Source of the DNA: Aurantiacibacter arachoides
GTDB taxonomy: Bacteria > Pseudomonadota > Alphaproteobacteria > Sphingomonadales > Sphingomonadaceae
Length of the DNA: 64,000 nucleotides
Direction of reading: 5' to 3'
Assembly (NCBI RefSeq): GCF_009827335.1
Contig: NZ_WTYH01000001.1
Coordinates: 434,001 to 498,000 of the forward strand
Shown here: one piece after another, positions 19,164-28,576 of the stretch
Layout: every line of letters starts with the position of its first letter
Position numbering within the stretch: the stretch's first letter is position 1
Position numbers and translations under genes: made by a program
Notes under the pieces: generated by a model
The model's input: the letters and a program-made list of their open reading frames with translations, nothing else
Database searches by the model: none
Told to the model about the DNA's origin: nothing

Positions 19164-19823
19164 TCAATTCCCTTCGGAAGAAACTTCGGGCAGCGTAGTG
19201 CCACCGCCGCCGGTAGGCGCTGCGTTGCGGTAGGCGTTGATCGCGCGGTTAGACGTCATGATGACCGTCTCGCCGGTGCCGTGCTGGCCTTCCAGCAGGT
19301 CCTCCGGGTTGGCGACCATCGCGGCGATGTTGGTGTTGACCGCGCAGCCGTAGCCGGACGATGTCTGGTTGCCGCGCTCGAAGCCGTATTCGTCGTCCCA
19401 GATCGGGCAGCCGGGCACATGGGCCATCGACCGCGTCACCACCACGCGCACGTTGCCGGGGTTGACGTAACCTTCGGTCACCGGCGCGGTATCGGCCAGC
19501 AGGATGCCGAAACGGCTGGCCACTGCGGCCACGGCGTTGCGGGTCGCCGGGCTGCCGACCGGATCGTCCACCGCCACGCGGTCTCCGTAGCCAAGGTCGA
19601 GAGTTTCGAACCAGTCCGCCAGGCGGGCCTGTTCGGGAACGCTGAGGCCGGCACCGCTGGTGGCAAGATCGAGCGCGAAGTTCGACCTTTCGACCACCGG
19701 CTGGTTCTGGCTGTAAAGCGTCATGTTGTTCTCGCCGGCGGTCATCGTCCCGCAGGCGGAGAGCGCCATGCCGAGCGAGATCGCCAGGGCCGAGGCGGCA
19801 GCGCGTTTGGTGCTGTAGGTCAT
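19164..19823 (-). CDS. cpaD: Pilus assembly lipoprotein CpaD
   Basis: A 219-residue CpaD-family protein with a lipoprotein signal peptide (lipobox LSAC, Cys24) and the family-typical region GYVNPGNVRVVVTRSMAHVPGCPIW followed by GYGCAVNTNIAAMVANPEDLL. It is an outer-membrane accessory of the Cpa pilus, thought to help the CpaC secretin. It sits directly between cpaC and cpaE with gaps of three bases each way. Confidence 0.92.
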   Translation of the reverse strand: MTYSTKRAAASALAISLGMALSACGTMTAGENNMTLYSQNQPVVERSNFALDLATSGAGLSVPEQARLADWFETLDLGYGDRVAVDDPVGSPATRNAVAAVASRFGILLADTAPVTEGYVNPGNVRVVVTRSMAHVPGCPIWDDEYGFERGNQTSSGYGCAVNTNIAAMVANPEDLLEGQHGTGETVIMTSNRAINAYRNAAPTGGGGTTLPEVSSEGN

Positions 19824-19826
19824 GGA

Positions 19827-21443
19827 TTACTCTCCGTTCTCGAAGCTGAAGCCGGGCAACGCCACCGCGGCAGTGCGGGCAGGGGCACCTTCGGGGGTTT
19901 CGCCGCCGGCAAGCGGGGCGCCGCCCTGTTCGCTGACGCTGACCGCGGGGCCGGCGGGTGCCTGGTTGACCGCGCGCGGCATGGGGCGGCGGGCACCCGT
20001 CTGGCCGGCGGTCTCGCGGCCGAGCAGGTACTGTTCGCCCGATGCGGGAACGCCGTAGCCGTCGGTCGGCAGCATGATGTCACGGTCGTTGACCGGCTGC
20101 ACCAGGTAGGGGGTGACCACGATTACCAGCTCGGTCTCGCCGCGGCGGAACTCGCTGGAACGGAACAGGTTGCCCACGATCGGCAGGTCGCCCACGCCGG
20201 GCAGCTGATCGACGACGTTCTGCGAATTGTTCTGCAGCAGGCCGGCGATCATGAAGCTTTCGCCCGAGCCCAGCTCGACCGAGGTTTCCGCGCGGCGGAT
20301 GGTGAGCGCCGGGATCTGGAACCCGTTGAGCACCACGGAGCCTTGCGTCGACAGCTCGGACACCTCCGGGCGGACCCGCAGCGAGATGCGGCCGTTGGAA
20401 AGCACGATCGGCGAGTAGGCGAGGCTGACGCCGTAGTTCTTGTACTGCACCGTGGTGGTGCCCAGGCCCTGGCTCAGCGGGATCGGGAACTCGCCGCCGG
20501 CAAGGAACTCGGCGGTTTCGCCCGAAAGGGCCACCAGCGTCGGTTCCGACAGCGTCGTTACCAGGCCGCGGCGTTCGCCAAGGTCCAGCGCGGCACCGAT
20601 GTTGAGGCCGAGGAATTCGCCGAACAGGCCCAGCGTGCTGCCAAGGTTGGCCCCGGTAACGGCCGAACCATCGGCCGGGATGCGCGGCGGGTTGCCGTCG
20701 GAAATCGGCAGGCCGGGGTTGAAGTTGGGGTTGGGGATCGTCGTCGTGATGGAATCCGGGCCCGTGGCGAGCGGCCGGCCCGGGCTGAACACGGCGGGCG
20801 GACGGCCCTGGGAAAGCCCGAACTGGAAGCCGTCGGTGGAATCGATGGTGGCGAAGTTGGACGAGATATTGCGGACCAGCGACCGGCTCACTTCGGCAAA
20901 GCGCACCCGCAGCATCACCTGCAGCGGGGTCGCCATCCGCAGGCGCGCGATGACATTGGTTTCCTCGCCGACGAAGGCTTGCACCAGGCGCTCGACTTCC
21001 GCGGCATCTTCCGGCGCGCCCACGGTGCCGGTCAGCAGCACGGTGTTCGATCCCATGGTCGCGACCGAGATGTTGGCATCGGGCATCGCCAGGATGAGCA
21101 TCTGGTCGACGCTGTCGATGTTCGATCCCACACGCACGTTGGCCGACCAGATGATGTCGCCTGCCGCGTTGCTGGCGTAAATCGTGGTCTCGCCACCCGA
21201 CAGGCCGAAGATGTACAGCTGGCGCTGCGACTTCACCTGCACGTCGGCGACGGATTCGTTGGCGATGAAGATGTCGGCCATGTTGCCGGGCACCGTCACC
21301 AGTTCGCCGCGCCCGATCGACAGGACGAGATCCTGGGCCGGAGCGATGGACTGGGCCTGGGCCGGAGCGGCGGCCGGCAGCATCGCCAGCGGCGCGAGTG
21401 CGACGGCGGCACTCAGTACGGTCTTCAGAAGACTGCTGGACAT
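19827..21443 (-). CDS. cpaC: Type II/IV secretin CpaC (RcpA)
   Basis: A 538-residue outer-membrane secretin that forms the pore for the Tad pilus. It has a cleavable signal peptide (residues 1-30, AQA before Gln31), an N-terminal pilus-assembly/BON region (LVTVPGNMADIFIANESVADVQV and GTVGAPEDAAEVERLVQAF) and the secretin domain with VMLRVRFAEVSR and, later, VVTPYLVQPV, the usual closing signature. I start it at ATG 21443, preceded by GAAAGGCAAG; two in-frame ATGs further upstream would place about 24 polar residues before the signal peptide and overlap cpaB. Confidence 0.94.
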   Translation of the reverse strand: MSSSLLKTVLSAAVALAPLAMLPAAAPAQAQSIAPAQDLVLSIGRGELVTVPGNMADIFIANESVADVQVKSQRQLYIFGLSGGETTIYASNAAGDIIWSANVRVGSNIDSVDQMLILAMPDANISVATMGSNTVLLTGTVGAPEDAAEVERLVQAFVGEETNVIARLRMATPLQVMLRVRFAEVSRSLVRNISSNFATIDSTDGFQFGLSQGRPPAVFSPGRPLATGPDSITTTIPNPNFNPGLPISDGNPPRIPADGSAVTGANLGSTLGLFGEFLGLNIGAALDLGERRGLVTTLSEPTLVALSGETAEFLAGGEFPIPLSQGLGTTTVQYKNYGVSLAYSPIVLSNGRISLRVRPEVSELSTQGSVVLNGFQIPALTIRRAETSVELGSGESFMIAGLLQNNSQNVVDQLPGVGDLPIVGNLFRSSEFRRGETELVIVVTPYLVQPVNDRDIMLPTDGYGVPASGEQYLLGRETAGQTGARRPMPRAVNQAPAGPAVSVSEQGGAPLAGGETPEGAPARTAAVALPGFSFENGE

Positions 21444-21511
21444 GATCTTGCCTTTCGGAGCGATTCCGTTGGGAATTGTGGCGTGGTTGCGGTTGCGAGG
21501 GGTCATGGGGA

Positions 21512-22642
21512 TCACATCCCCATGCCGACGGTGCCGGCCGCGGCGCTGCCACCACGGCGAACCGCGCCGGCCTGCCGGTCGAGAAGCGCACCGGCTCCGC
21601 GATCGACCGCCTCTACGGTGGTGGCCTGTCCGCGGGTCACCCGGACCGTGGGGCCGGAAGGCGCGGCGGGGGCTGCCGGACCGGCGTAGGCCGGCTGCGG
21701 CGCGCCCTGCGGCTGGTACTGCGGCTGGTACTGCTGTGCGGCGGCTGCAGCGGGCGGGGCGGGGCGCGGCACCGAGCTGCGCTGGAAACGCGACACGTCG
21801 CCGCCGGTGGTAAAGGTGGTGGCACCATCCTGCGGGCGGGAAACGACCCGGCGCAGCAGCGCTTCCTCTTCCTCCGCCGACGCGTTGTCGGGCAGGTCGA
21901 CGGCGTTGGAAGCGATGGCCCGCTCCAGCTCGGTCTGGTTGTCGGCGATGGATCGCAGCACCAGGCTGATGGTGCCGATGGTCTGCGCCACCGAGATCTT
22001 CTCGGCGATGCGCGGGGTGACTTCCATCGTCACCGTGCGGAAGGCGCGGACCACGGTGCGGCCCTCCTCGGTGGTGGTGGTCTCCGTCGACTGGTCGGTC
22101 GCCAGGACGCGCAGGTTGGTGAGGATGGTCTCGGACGTGCGCAGGTCCTCGCCACCGTCTTCGGCGGCCAGCGTGGAGGTCAGCACCATGTCGACCCGGT
22201 CGCCGGGGAACACGAAGCCGCCCACACCCGTCCGGGCGGATACCGGCACGGTCACGGCGCGCATGCCCGGGCCGAGCGCCGCGGCCAGGAAGCCGCGATC
22301 GCCGGGCGAGACGAGCGAACCCTGGGTAACCGGCTCACCGGCGGTGATCGGGTTGCGCACCACGGTGCCGAGCAGCTGCTCCATGTCGGCCTCGCCGTCG
22401 ATGAAGTAGGCATCCTGCACCAGTTCCTGCGGCCACAGCTGGTAGGCCACCGCATCGGCGGTGATGATGGTGCCGACCGGCAGGCCGCGCTTGGCCACCA
22501 GGACCTTGGGTCCCTGCGGCTCGGCCTGGGCGGCTTCGGCCTGGGGAGCGGCGGCTCCGGCGAACATGCTCCGGGCAGCGAGCGCTGTGCCGATCGCGAT
22601 GATCAGCGCCCCTACCAGCAGGATGAGCTTCTTCTTGTCCAT
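21512..22642 (-). CDS. cpaB: Flp pilus assembly protein CpaB (RcpC)
   Basis: A 376-residue periplasmic protein with one N-terminal membrane helix (LILLVGALIIAIGTALAA), an SAF domain (VLVAKRGLPVGTIITADAV) and the RcpC/CpaB domain with TVPVSARTGVGGFVFPGDRVDMVLT. The C-terminal 80 residues are a low-complexity Ala/Pro/Gln stretch. It works with the CpaC secretin and may touch peptidoglycan through the SAF-type fold. It is 73 bases downstream of cpaA. Confidence 0.94.
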   Translation of the reverse strand: MDKKKLILLVGALIIAIGTALAARSMFAGAAAPQAEAAQAEPQGPKVLVAKRGLPVGTIITADAVAYQLWPQELVQDAYFIDGEADMEQLLGTVVRNPITAGEPVTQGSLVSPGDRGFLAAALGPGMRAVTVPVSARTGVGGFVFPGDRVDMVLTSTLAAEDGGEDLRTSETILTNLRVLATDQSTETTTTEEGRTVVRAFRTVTMEVTPRIAEKISVAQTIGTISLVLRSIADNQTELERAIASNAVDLPDNASAEEEEALLRRVVSRPQDGATTFTTGGDVSRFQRSSVPRPAPPAAAAAQQYQPQYQPQGAPQPAYAGPAAPAAPSGPTVRVTRGQATTVEAVDRGAGALLDRQAGAVRRGGSAAAGTVGMGM

Positions 22643-22715
22643 GGTGCGTCAAGCCCCCTAAAAATGTCTTGGCTTAAGATTGTCGCCAGATACGGCGGAA
22701 TGGTTAAAATCGGGT

Positions 22716-23219
22716 TCACCGTGCGGCGACGGTGACCGCAGCCGCCGTGGCAGAAGCGGGGAAATAGAAGCTGACGATGACCCACAGGCCCGCCATGGCG
22801 ATCGCCACGCCGTAGGGGATGGCCAGCTTGTCCTTCTGCCGGCGCATGACGTGCCAGGCTGCAAAGACGAGGGTGAGCACGCCGCCGAGCAGGGCCATCA
22901 TGATGACGAGCTTGAGGAACAGCGCAGGCTGGATCCACAGGGCGAGCGCAGTAAGCAGTTTCACGTCCCCGCCGCCCATGGCGCGAAGGGCGAACAGCAC
23001 CGACAGGACGGCAAAGGTGGCTACGGCGACGCCCACCTGCATGGCCACGTCGGGCAACAGCGACAGGTCGCTCGCCCACCAGAACAGCGGCGCGCCGAGC
23101 GCGATCGCGCCGTTCAGCCAGTTGGCGATCCGACGGCTTTTGAGGTCGGTAAAGGCAGCCACCAGCAGCGCGATTGCAAGCGCGGCAAGCAGACCGTATC
23201 TGATCGGATCGTCCAGCAT
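22716..23219 (-). CDS. cpaA: Prepilin peptidase CpaA (A24 family)
   Basis: A 167-residue polytopic aspartic peptidase that cleaves and matures Flp-type prepilins. Both catalytic Asp are visible: Asp25 in FTDLKSRRI and Asp85 in MGGGDVK. It is the short type without the N-methylation domain. It is first in the pilus locus and divergent from the alpha/beta hydrolase gene, with the promoter expected in the 92 bases between them. No flp pilin gene is next to it. Confidence 0.92.
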   Translation of the reverse strand: MLDDPIRYGLLAALAIALLVAAFTDLKSRRIANWLNGAIALGAPLFWWASDLSLLPDVAMQVGVAVATFAVLSVLFALRAMGGGDVKLLTALALWIQPALFLKLVIMMALLGGVLTLVFAAWHVMRRQKDKLAIPYGVAIAMAGLWVIVSFYFPASATAAAVTVAAR

Positions 23220-23311
23220 GTAGCCCCCAAATTCCCTTGGAGTGCCGTGCTAGCGTGGATGGCTTACCAAAAAGTAACCACGGGCAGGAGGTTGATATTA
23301 GCCAACACAGC

Positions 23312-24274
23312 ATGACCGGGGCCGGATTTGACCGTCGCGCCATTCCGGCCGCCGCCCACGAGAGTAAATGGCTGGCCGCGGACGGCCACGCAATTCGCCG
23401 TATCGACTGGCCCGAACCGCCCGCCGGGGTGGCCAAGCGCGGTTCGCTGCTGTTCATGGCCGGGCGCGGCGATGCCTACGAAAAGTATCTCGACACGCTC
23501 GAGCACTGGCGCCTGCAGGGCTGGCGGGTCAGCGCGGCGGACTGGCGCGGGCAGGGCGGATCGGGCCGCCTGGGCACAGACGACACCACCGGCCATATCG
23601 GCGATTTCGCGCTGTGGATCGCCGACCTTGCGGCGTTCTGGTCCCACTGGGCGCAAGGGCGCGAGGGGCCGCTCGTCCTTGTCGGGCACTCGATGGGCGG
23701 GCACCTGGCGATGCGCGCGGCCATCGAAAAGGTGCTGATGCCACGGCCTGACGCCTTGGTGCTGTCGGCGCCGATGTTCGACACCTTTCCCGAAGGCCTG
23801 CCCCTGCCGCTAAAGCGAGGGTTGTCGCGGCTGATGACGAAGCTGGGCGATCCGCGGCGTCCGGCGTGGAAGATATCCGAACGGCCCGGCGCTGGCGCGG
23901 GGATGCGCCAGACGCTGCTGACGCACGACGACGCACGTTACGCTGACGAGATGTGGTGGCGCGAGGCGCGACCCGAGCTCAAGCTGGGCCCCGGCAGCTG
24001 GGGCTGGGTCGCCAGCGCCGCGCAGAGCAGCAGCGCGATGTTCCGGCGCGGCGCGCTGGAAGCGGTCGACCTGCCCGTGTTCATCGTCGCCACCGACCGC
24101 GACCGGCTGGTCAGCCCCGCCGCGATCCGCGCTGCACTGGCGCGCCTGCCCGATGCCGATGCGCTGATCTTCGGCCAGGAAGCGCGGCACGAGGTGCTGC
24201 GCGAGATCGATCCGGTACGCACCCGCGCGCTCTCCGCGATCGACGGTTTTCTCGAGAACCGGCTTAGCCGATGA
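23312..24274 (+). CDS. Alpha/beta hydrolase (lysophospholipase-like)
   Basis: A 320-residue serine hydrolase of the Hydrolase_4/monoacylglycerol lipase type. The nucleophile is Ser127 in GHSMGG, the acid is in ATDRDRLV and the His in EARHEVLRE, so the triad is complete. There is no signal peptide. ATG 23312 is taken as start; an AGGAGG sits 20 bases upstream, further than ideal, but no better in-frame start lies between. Its ATGA stop/start overlaps the next gene, so hydrolase and flavoprotein are translated together. The family acts on lysolipids or acylglycerols. Confidence 0.88.
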   Translation: MTGAGFDRRAIPAAAHESKWLAADGHAIRRIDWPEPPAGVAKRGSLLFMAGRGDAYEKYLDTLEHWRLQGWRVSAADWRGQGGSGRLGTDDTTGHIGDFALWIADLAAFWSHWAQGREGPLVLVGHSMGGHLAMRAAIEKVLMPRPDALVLSAPMFDTFPEGLPLPLKRGLSRLMTKLGDPRRPAWKISERPGAGAGMRQTLLTHDDARYADEMWWREARPELKLGPGSWGWVASAAQSSSAMFRRGALEAVDLPVFIVATDRDRLVSPAAIRAALARLPDADALIFGQEARHEVLREIDPVRTRALSAIDGFLENRLSR

Positions 24275-25383
24275 CTGATCGCTTCGACGTTGTCGTGGTG
24301 GGAGCGGGGATGGCGGGTGCCAGCCTTGCCGCCGAACTGGCACCCCATGCCAGCGTGTTGATCGTCGAGGCCGAATCGCAGCCCGGCTACCACACGACGG
24401 GCCGTTCGGCGGCGTTCTACGAGGAATGTTACGGCGGGCCTGACGTGGTCCCGCTGACGCTCGCATCCGGCCCTTACCTGCGGGAGCACGGCTTCCTCAC
24501 CCCGCGCGGCGGCCTTTACGTGGCGCGCCACGGACAGGAGGCGGCGGTGGAGGCTTTCCTCGATCGGTTCGCGGATGCCGGGGTGACCATCGAGCCGCTG
24601 GGCCGGGCTGCGCTGGAGGCGATGCTGCCCGGCGTTCGCGCAGGGTGGGACCAGGCGCTCAGCCAGCCGCACTGCGCGGACATCGACGTGGGCGGGCTGC
24701 ACCAGCATTACCTGGCCATGGCCCGGCGCGGCGGGGCGCGCCTGCGGACCAACCACCGGCTGGCAGCGGCGGAGCGCGAAGGCGACGGCGAAAGCGGTGG
24801 CTGGCGGCTGGATTTCGGCGCGGCGGGAGAGGTGCGCGCGGGCGTGCTGGTCAATGCCGCCGGCGCCTGGGCCGATCACCTCGCCGGTCTTGCCGGTGCG
24901 CGCCCGCTCGGCGTGCAGCCTTTCCGCCGCACGGTGATGCAGCTGCGCACCGATCCGATGCCGCCTGCCGACCTGCCGCTGGTGCTCGATCTCAACGGCG
25001 AGTTCTATTTCCGCCCCGAGAACGGCCGTCTGTGGCTGAGCCCCCACGACGAAATCCCCTCCGACCCGTGCGACGCCGCGCCGGAGGATATCGACGTGGC
25101 CCTTGCCATCGACCGCTTCGAAGGGGTGGTCGACTGGCGGATCGAGGCGCTGGAACACAAGTGGGCGGGGCTGCGCAGCTTTGCCCCCGACCGTCTGCCG
25201 GTCTACGGTTACGATGCCGGGGTGCCGGGCTTCTTCTGGTTCGCCGGGCAAGGCGGTTACGGCATCCAGACCGCGCCCGCCGCCGCACGGCTCGGGGCGC
25301 AACTGCTGCTCGGGCGGGAGCGCGATGCCATGACCGGGCGCCTGAACCCGGCACTCTACGCGCCGGAACGCTTCGCGCGCTAG
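24271..25383 (+). CDS. FAD-dependent amine oxidoreductase, D-arginine dehydrogenase-like
   Basis: A 370-residue flavoprotein of the DAO superfamily. The FAD-binding GAGMAGAS lies in the first 20 residues, followed by the YHTTGRSAA segment that is nearly identical in Pseudomonas D-arginine dehydrogenase (DauA). The C-terminal FAD clamp is [16 protein letters not shown]. Such enzymes oxidise D-amino acids or glycine-type amines to imino acids. The DauA assignment rests on these motifs. It overlaps the hydrolase start by four bases and its stop overlaps the stop of the convergent rnhA by three bases. Confidence 0.85.
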   Translation: MTDRFDVVVVGAGMAGASLAAELAPHASVLIVEAESQPGYHTTGRSAAFYEECYGGPDVVPLTLASGPYLREHGFLTPRGGLYVARHGQEAAVEAFLDRFADAGVTIEPLGRAALEAMLPGVRAGWDQALSQPHCADIDVGGLHQHYLAMARRGGARLRTNHRLAAAEREGDGESGGWRLDFGAAGEVRAGVLVNAAGAWADHLAGLAGARPLGVQPFRRTVMQLRTDPMPPADLPLVLDLNGEFYFRPENGRLWLSPHDEIPSDPCDAAPEDIDVALAIDRFEGVVDWRIEALEHKWAGLRSFAPDRLPVYGYDAGVPGFFWFAGQGGYGIQTAPAAARLGAQLLLGRERDAMTGRLNPALYAPERFAR

Positions 25384-25814
25384 GCCGCCGCCTCGGCGGC
25401 GTCGCTCGCCAGCTTGTCCACCCGCTCGTTCTCCGTATGTCCGGAGTGGCCCTTGACCCAGTGCCAATGGATGGTGTGCGGCCGCGCGACTTCGATCAGG
25501 TCGTGCCACAGGTCGGCATTTCGCACGGGCTTCTTGCTGGCGTTCATCCAGCCTTTCTTCTGCCAGCCGTGGATCCACTTGGTCATGCCATCGATGAGGT
25601 AGCGGCTGTCGGTATGGAGCGAGACCTCGCACGGTTCGACCAGCGCGCCGAGCGCCCGGATCGCGGCGGTCATTTCCATGCGGTTGTTGGTCGTATGCGC
25701 CTCGCCGCCGGCGAGCTCCTTCTCGTGACGGCCCATGCGCAGCAAGGCGCCCCAGCCGCCCGGGCCGGGGTTCCCCTTGCAGGCGCCGTCCGTGAAAACC
25801 TCGACCTGTTTCAT
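25380..25814 (-). CDS. rnhA: Ribonuclease HI
   Basis: A 144-residue RNase HI that cuts the RNA strand of RNA-DNA hybrids. The metal-binding residues are Asp9 ([14 protein letters not shown]), Glu47 (NNRMEM), Asp69 (HTDSRY) and Asp133 (NERVDKLA), with the His of KGHSG at 123. Start is ATG 25814, within a four-base overlap with the end of thrB; longer frames would extend back into thrB. It is the last gene of ispH-thrB-rnhA, an order frequent in Alphaproteobacteria. Confidence 0.97.
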   Translation of the reverse strand: MKQVEVFTDGACKGNPGPGGWGALLRMGRHEKELAGGEAHTTNNRMEMTAAIRALGALVEPCEVSLHTDSRYLIDGMTKWIHGWQKKGWMNASKKPVRNADLWHDLIEVARPHTIHWHWVKGHSGHTENERVDKLASDAAEAAA

Positions 25815-26779
25815 GCGAACATCTCTCCCCCGCCCGCGCGATAGGCTTCGAACCTGCGGACGAAATCCATCGGATCCTTGCGGGTCACCAGCGCATCCGC
25901 CGGAGTCTCGATCCAGTCCTGCGCCCGGCTGGAAACGAAGCGCAGGCACGCTGCCTCGGCGAGCAGGGGCAGCGCCGCGCGCTCTGCCGGTTCGAGCGGG
26001 CGCACGCTTTCATAGCCCGCGACCATCGCCGCGCCGATCTCGGCGCGGTAGCTGCGGCCTTCGTCGGCAAAACTCCAGGCGGCGTGGGTCACGGCAAGGT
26101 CATAGGCCATGGCATCCTGACAGGCGAAGTAGAAATCGATGAGGCCGCTCACCCGATCCCCCAGTATCAGCACGTTGTCGGGGAAAAGGTCGGAATGGAT
26201 TACCGATTGTGGCAGGCCGCCGGGCCAGGCGCCAGCCACGCGCGCTGCCTCGTCGGCCATTGTCGGCAGCGATGGGTCGATCGCCGCCAGTGCCGCCCCG
26301 CCGCAATCGGCTAGCACGCGGGCAGATGTGTCGGGGCCAAGGTCGTTGGCCCGGGTGCGTCCGAAGTCCCGCGCTGCCATATGCAAACGCGCCAGCACCG
26401 CGCCCACGGCACCGGCCTGGCCGGGCGTGGGCCGGTCGACCGATATGCCGGGCAGGAATTCGATCAGCGCCACGGCCTTGCCCTGCACCTCACGCCAGGC
26501 GGCCCCGGCGCTGTCGTGGATGGTATGCGGCACCGGCAGGCCGGCAGCGGAAAGATGGTCGAGCAGGCCGAGGAAAAACGGCAGGTCGGCCACCGCGATG
26601 CGCCGTTCGTACATGGTCAGGATGAAGCGCCTGCCGCCTGCGCGCCAGGCGGTTTCCAGCAGCCAGTTGGAATTGGACACGCCCTCGGCAATACCCTTGG
26701 CGCTCACCAGTTCGCCGACGTCGTAATGCGCGACGAGTTCGGCAAGCGTCTCTGCCGAAAGCTGGGTGTAGACCGCCAC
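25811..26779 (-). CDS. thrB: Homoserine kinase (APH-fold type)
   Basis: A 322-residue kinase of the aminoglycoside-phosphotransferase fold that phosphorylates homoserine for threonine synthesis. Visible are [12 protein letters not shown] near the nucleotide loop, the catalytic [12 protein letters not shown] and the metal-binding [11 protein letters not shown]. It is the alphaproteobacterial ThrB type, unrelated to the GHMP kinase of E. coli. It is eight bases after ispH and overlaps rnhA by four bases. Confidence 0.94.
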   Translation of the reverse strand: MAVYTQLSAETLAELVAHYDVGELVSAKGIAEGVSNSNWLLETAWRAGGRRFILTMYERRIAVADLPFFLGLLDHLSAAGLPVPHTIHDSAGAAWREVQGKAVALIEFLPGISVDRPTPGQAGAVGAVLARLHMAARDFGRTRANDLGPDTSARVLADCGGAALAAIDPSLPTMADEAARVAGAWPGGLPQSVIHSDLFPDNVLILGDRVSGLIDFYFACQDAMAYDLAVTHAAWSFADEGRSYRAEIGAAMVAGYESVRPLEPAERAALPLLAEAACLRFVSSRAQDWIETPADALVTRKDPMDFVRRFEAYRAGGGEMFA

Positions 26780-26787
26780 GGGCGCGG

Positions 26788-27762
26788 CTATTCGGTCAGC
26801 TGGCGCGGCAGCTTGAAAACCATCTTTTCCTCGACCGTCTCGACCTTGCGTTCATCGATCGCACGCAATTGCCCGAGGCGATCAACCACTTCGCGAACCA
26901 GCAGCTCGGGCGCCGATGCACCGGCGGTAACGCCGATCGTGCCGACCCCGTTCAGCCATTCGGGATCGATTTCCGACGCGCGCTGGATCAGCCGGGCACA
27001 GGTGCCCATCCGCTCGGACACTTCGACCAGGCGGACCGAGTTCGAGGAATTTGGCGCGCCGATCACCAGCACCAGGTCGCAGCTGCCGGCCATGGCCTTG
27101 ACGGCTGCCTGCCGGTTGGAGGTGGCATAGCAGATGTCCTCCGCCTTCGGCGCCACGATCTGCGGGTATCGGGCCATCAGCGCCTGCACGATCTCGGCAG
27201 TATCGTCGACCGAGAGCGTCGTCTGGGTGAGGAACGAGAGGCTTTCTTCCTGCGAGAAGGGCAGCGTGTCCACATCCTCCAGCGTCTCGACCAGCGTCAT
27301 GTGGCCCGCGGGCACCTGCCCCATCGTGCCGATCACCTCGGGATGGCCGGCGTGGCCGATGAAGATGATGTGCTGGCCCTTTTCGATCTGCCGTTCCGCC
27401 TGCCGGTGCACCTTGCTGACGAGAGGGCAGGTGGCGTCGAGATAGATCATCTCGCGCCGCTGCGCCTCGGCGGGCACGGACTTGGGCACACCATGGGCGC
27501 TGAACACGACGGGGGCATCGGCGGGCACCTCGTCCAGCTCCTCCACGAAGATCGCGCCCTTGGCGCGCAGACCATCGACGACGAAGCGGTTGTGGACGAT
27601 CTCGTGGCGGACGTAGACCGGCGCGCCGTAGCGTTCCAGCGCGCGCTCGACGATCTCGATCGCGCGGTCCACCCCGGCGCAAAATCCGCGCGGGGCGGCG
27701 ATGAGCACGGTCAGGGGCAGGGCGCGCTGATCGGTCGACGGGTCGTTAAAGGGGGCGTTCAT
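26788..27762 (-). CDS. ispH: 4-hydroxy-3-methylbut-2-enyl diphosphate reductase IspH
   Basis: A 324-residue iron-sulfur enzyme for the last step of the MEP isoprenoid pathway, producing IPP and DMAPP. The three cluster Cys are Cys28 ([11 protein letters not shown]), Cys112 ([11 protein letters not shown]) and Cys211 ([10 protein letters not shown]), with conserved His in RHEIVHN and GHAGHPE. I use ATG 27762 (MNAPFND); an ATG six codons upstream is possible. First gene of the ispH-thrB-rnhA unit, divergent from a lipoprotein gene. Confidence 0.97.
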   Translation of the reverse strand: MNAPFNDPSTDQRALPLTVLIAAPRGFCAGVDRAIEIVERALERYGAPVYVRHEIVHNRFVVDGLRAKGAIFVEELDEVPADAPVVFSAHGVPKSVPAEAQRREMIYLDATCPLVSKVHRQAERQIEKGQHIIFIGHAGHPEVIGTMGQVPAGHMTLVETLEDVDTLPFSQEESLSFLTQTTLSVDDTAEIVQALMARYPQIVAPKAEDICYATSNRQAAVKAMAGSCDLVLVIGAPNSSNSVRLVEVSERMGTCARLIQRASEIDPEWLNGVGTIGVTAGASAPELLVREVVDRLGQLRAIDERKVETVEEKMVFKLPRQLTE

Positions 27763-27832
27763 GTGCCGCTCTCTAGCCATTGTGGCCGCAAGGCGAAAGG
27801 GCTAGGGGCTGCTCTTTCATAGGCATCAAGGA

Positions 27833-28495
27833 ATGGGAATGAACGCGCGGATTGCAATGTTGGCTGCCCTCGGCAGCGCGGCCCTGCTGGCCGGTTGCGC
27901 CAAGGACGGCGATATCGTGGTCGACCAGGGCGTGGGCATCACCGCGCTGCGTTCGGTCTGCCCCGCCGTCGGCATTCCCGATTACACCGGCGATATCACC
28001 ACCTTCCTGGCCTCCGGATCGGGCGCGCAGACGGCCGACGCGCTGGACGTGACCGCCGCGATCACCAACGTGCGCTCCACCTGCAACGACCAGGGCGCGC
28101 TGGTCTACACCGACGCCACGTTCGACGTGATCGCGGTGCGCCGCAACACGGCGGGTGCGCGGACCGTCGAGCTGCCCTATTTCTCCACCGTGATGCGGGG
28201 CGGCAATACCGTGGTGGCCAAGCGCGTGGGAACGGTGACGCTGAATTTCGCCGACGGTGCAGCGCGCGCGCAGGCGAGCGGGCGGGCCGGTTCCTATGTC
28301 GACCGGGCGGAGGCAACCATTCCCGAAGATATCCGCCAGCAGATCACCCAGCGTCGCCGCGCGGGGGACGAGACCGCCGCGGTCGATCCGCTGACCCTGC
28401 CCGAAGTGCGCGCCGCCGTCGCGCGGGCCACGTTCGACCTGCTCATCGGCTTCCAGCTGACGCAGGACCAGCTGCGCTACAACGCAACGCGCTGA
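27833..28495 (+). CDS. Predicted lipoprotein of unknown function (220 aa)
   Basis: A 220-residue secreted protein with a lipoprotein signal peptide (LLAGC, Cys22 from the first Met). After the lipid anchor comes a single beta-rich domain with two Cys (in SVCPAVG and RSTCNDQ) that could form a disulfide. Two ATGs at 27833 and 27839 are both usable. No named domain recognised. It faces ispH and precedes argS by 81 bases. Confidence 0.75.
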   Translation: MGMNARIAMLAALGSAALLAGCAKDGDIVVDQGVGITALRSVCPAVGIPDYTGDITTFLASGSGAQTADALDVTAAITNVRSTCNDQGALVYTDATFDVIAVRRNTAGARTVELPYFSTVMRGGNTVVAKRVGTVTLNFADGAARAQASGRAGSYVDRAEATIPEDIRQQITQRRRAGDETAAVDPLTLPEVRAAVARATFDLLIGFQLTQDQLRYNATR

Positions 28496-28576
28496 CGCGG
28501 CCATGGCCGCGACCCGCAGGGGGTGAGGCGCCAAGGGCGCTTCCCCCTGCGCGGCAAACAGGCTAACCGCGCGCGC

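Noticed and set aside
18624..21689. A 1021-codon plus-strand frame opposite cpaC-cpaE
   Set aside because: A codon-bias shadow; the pilus genes on the minus strand have clear domains and tight spacing.
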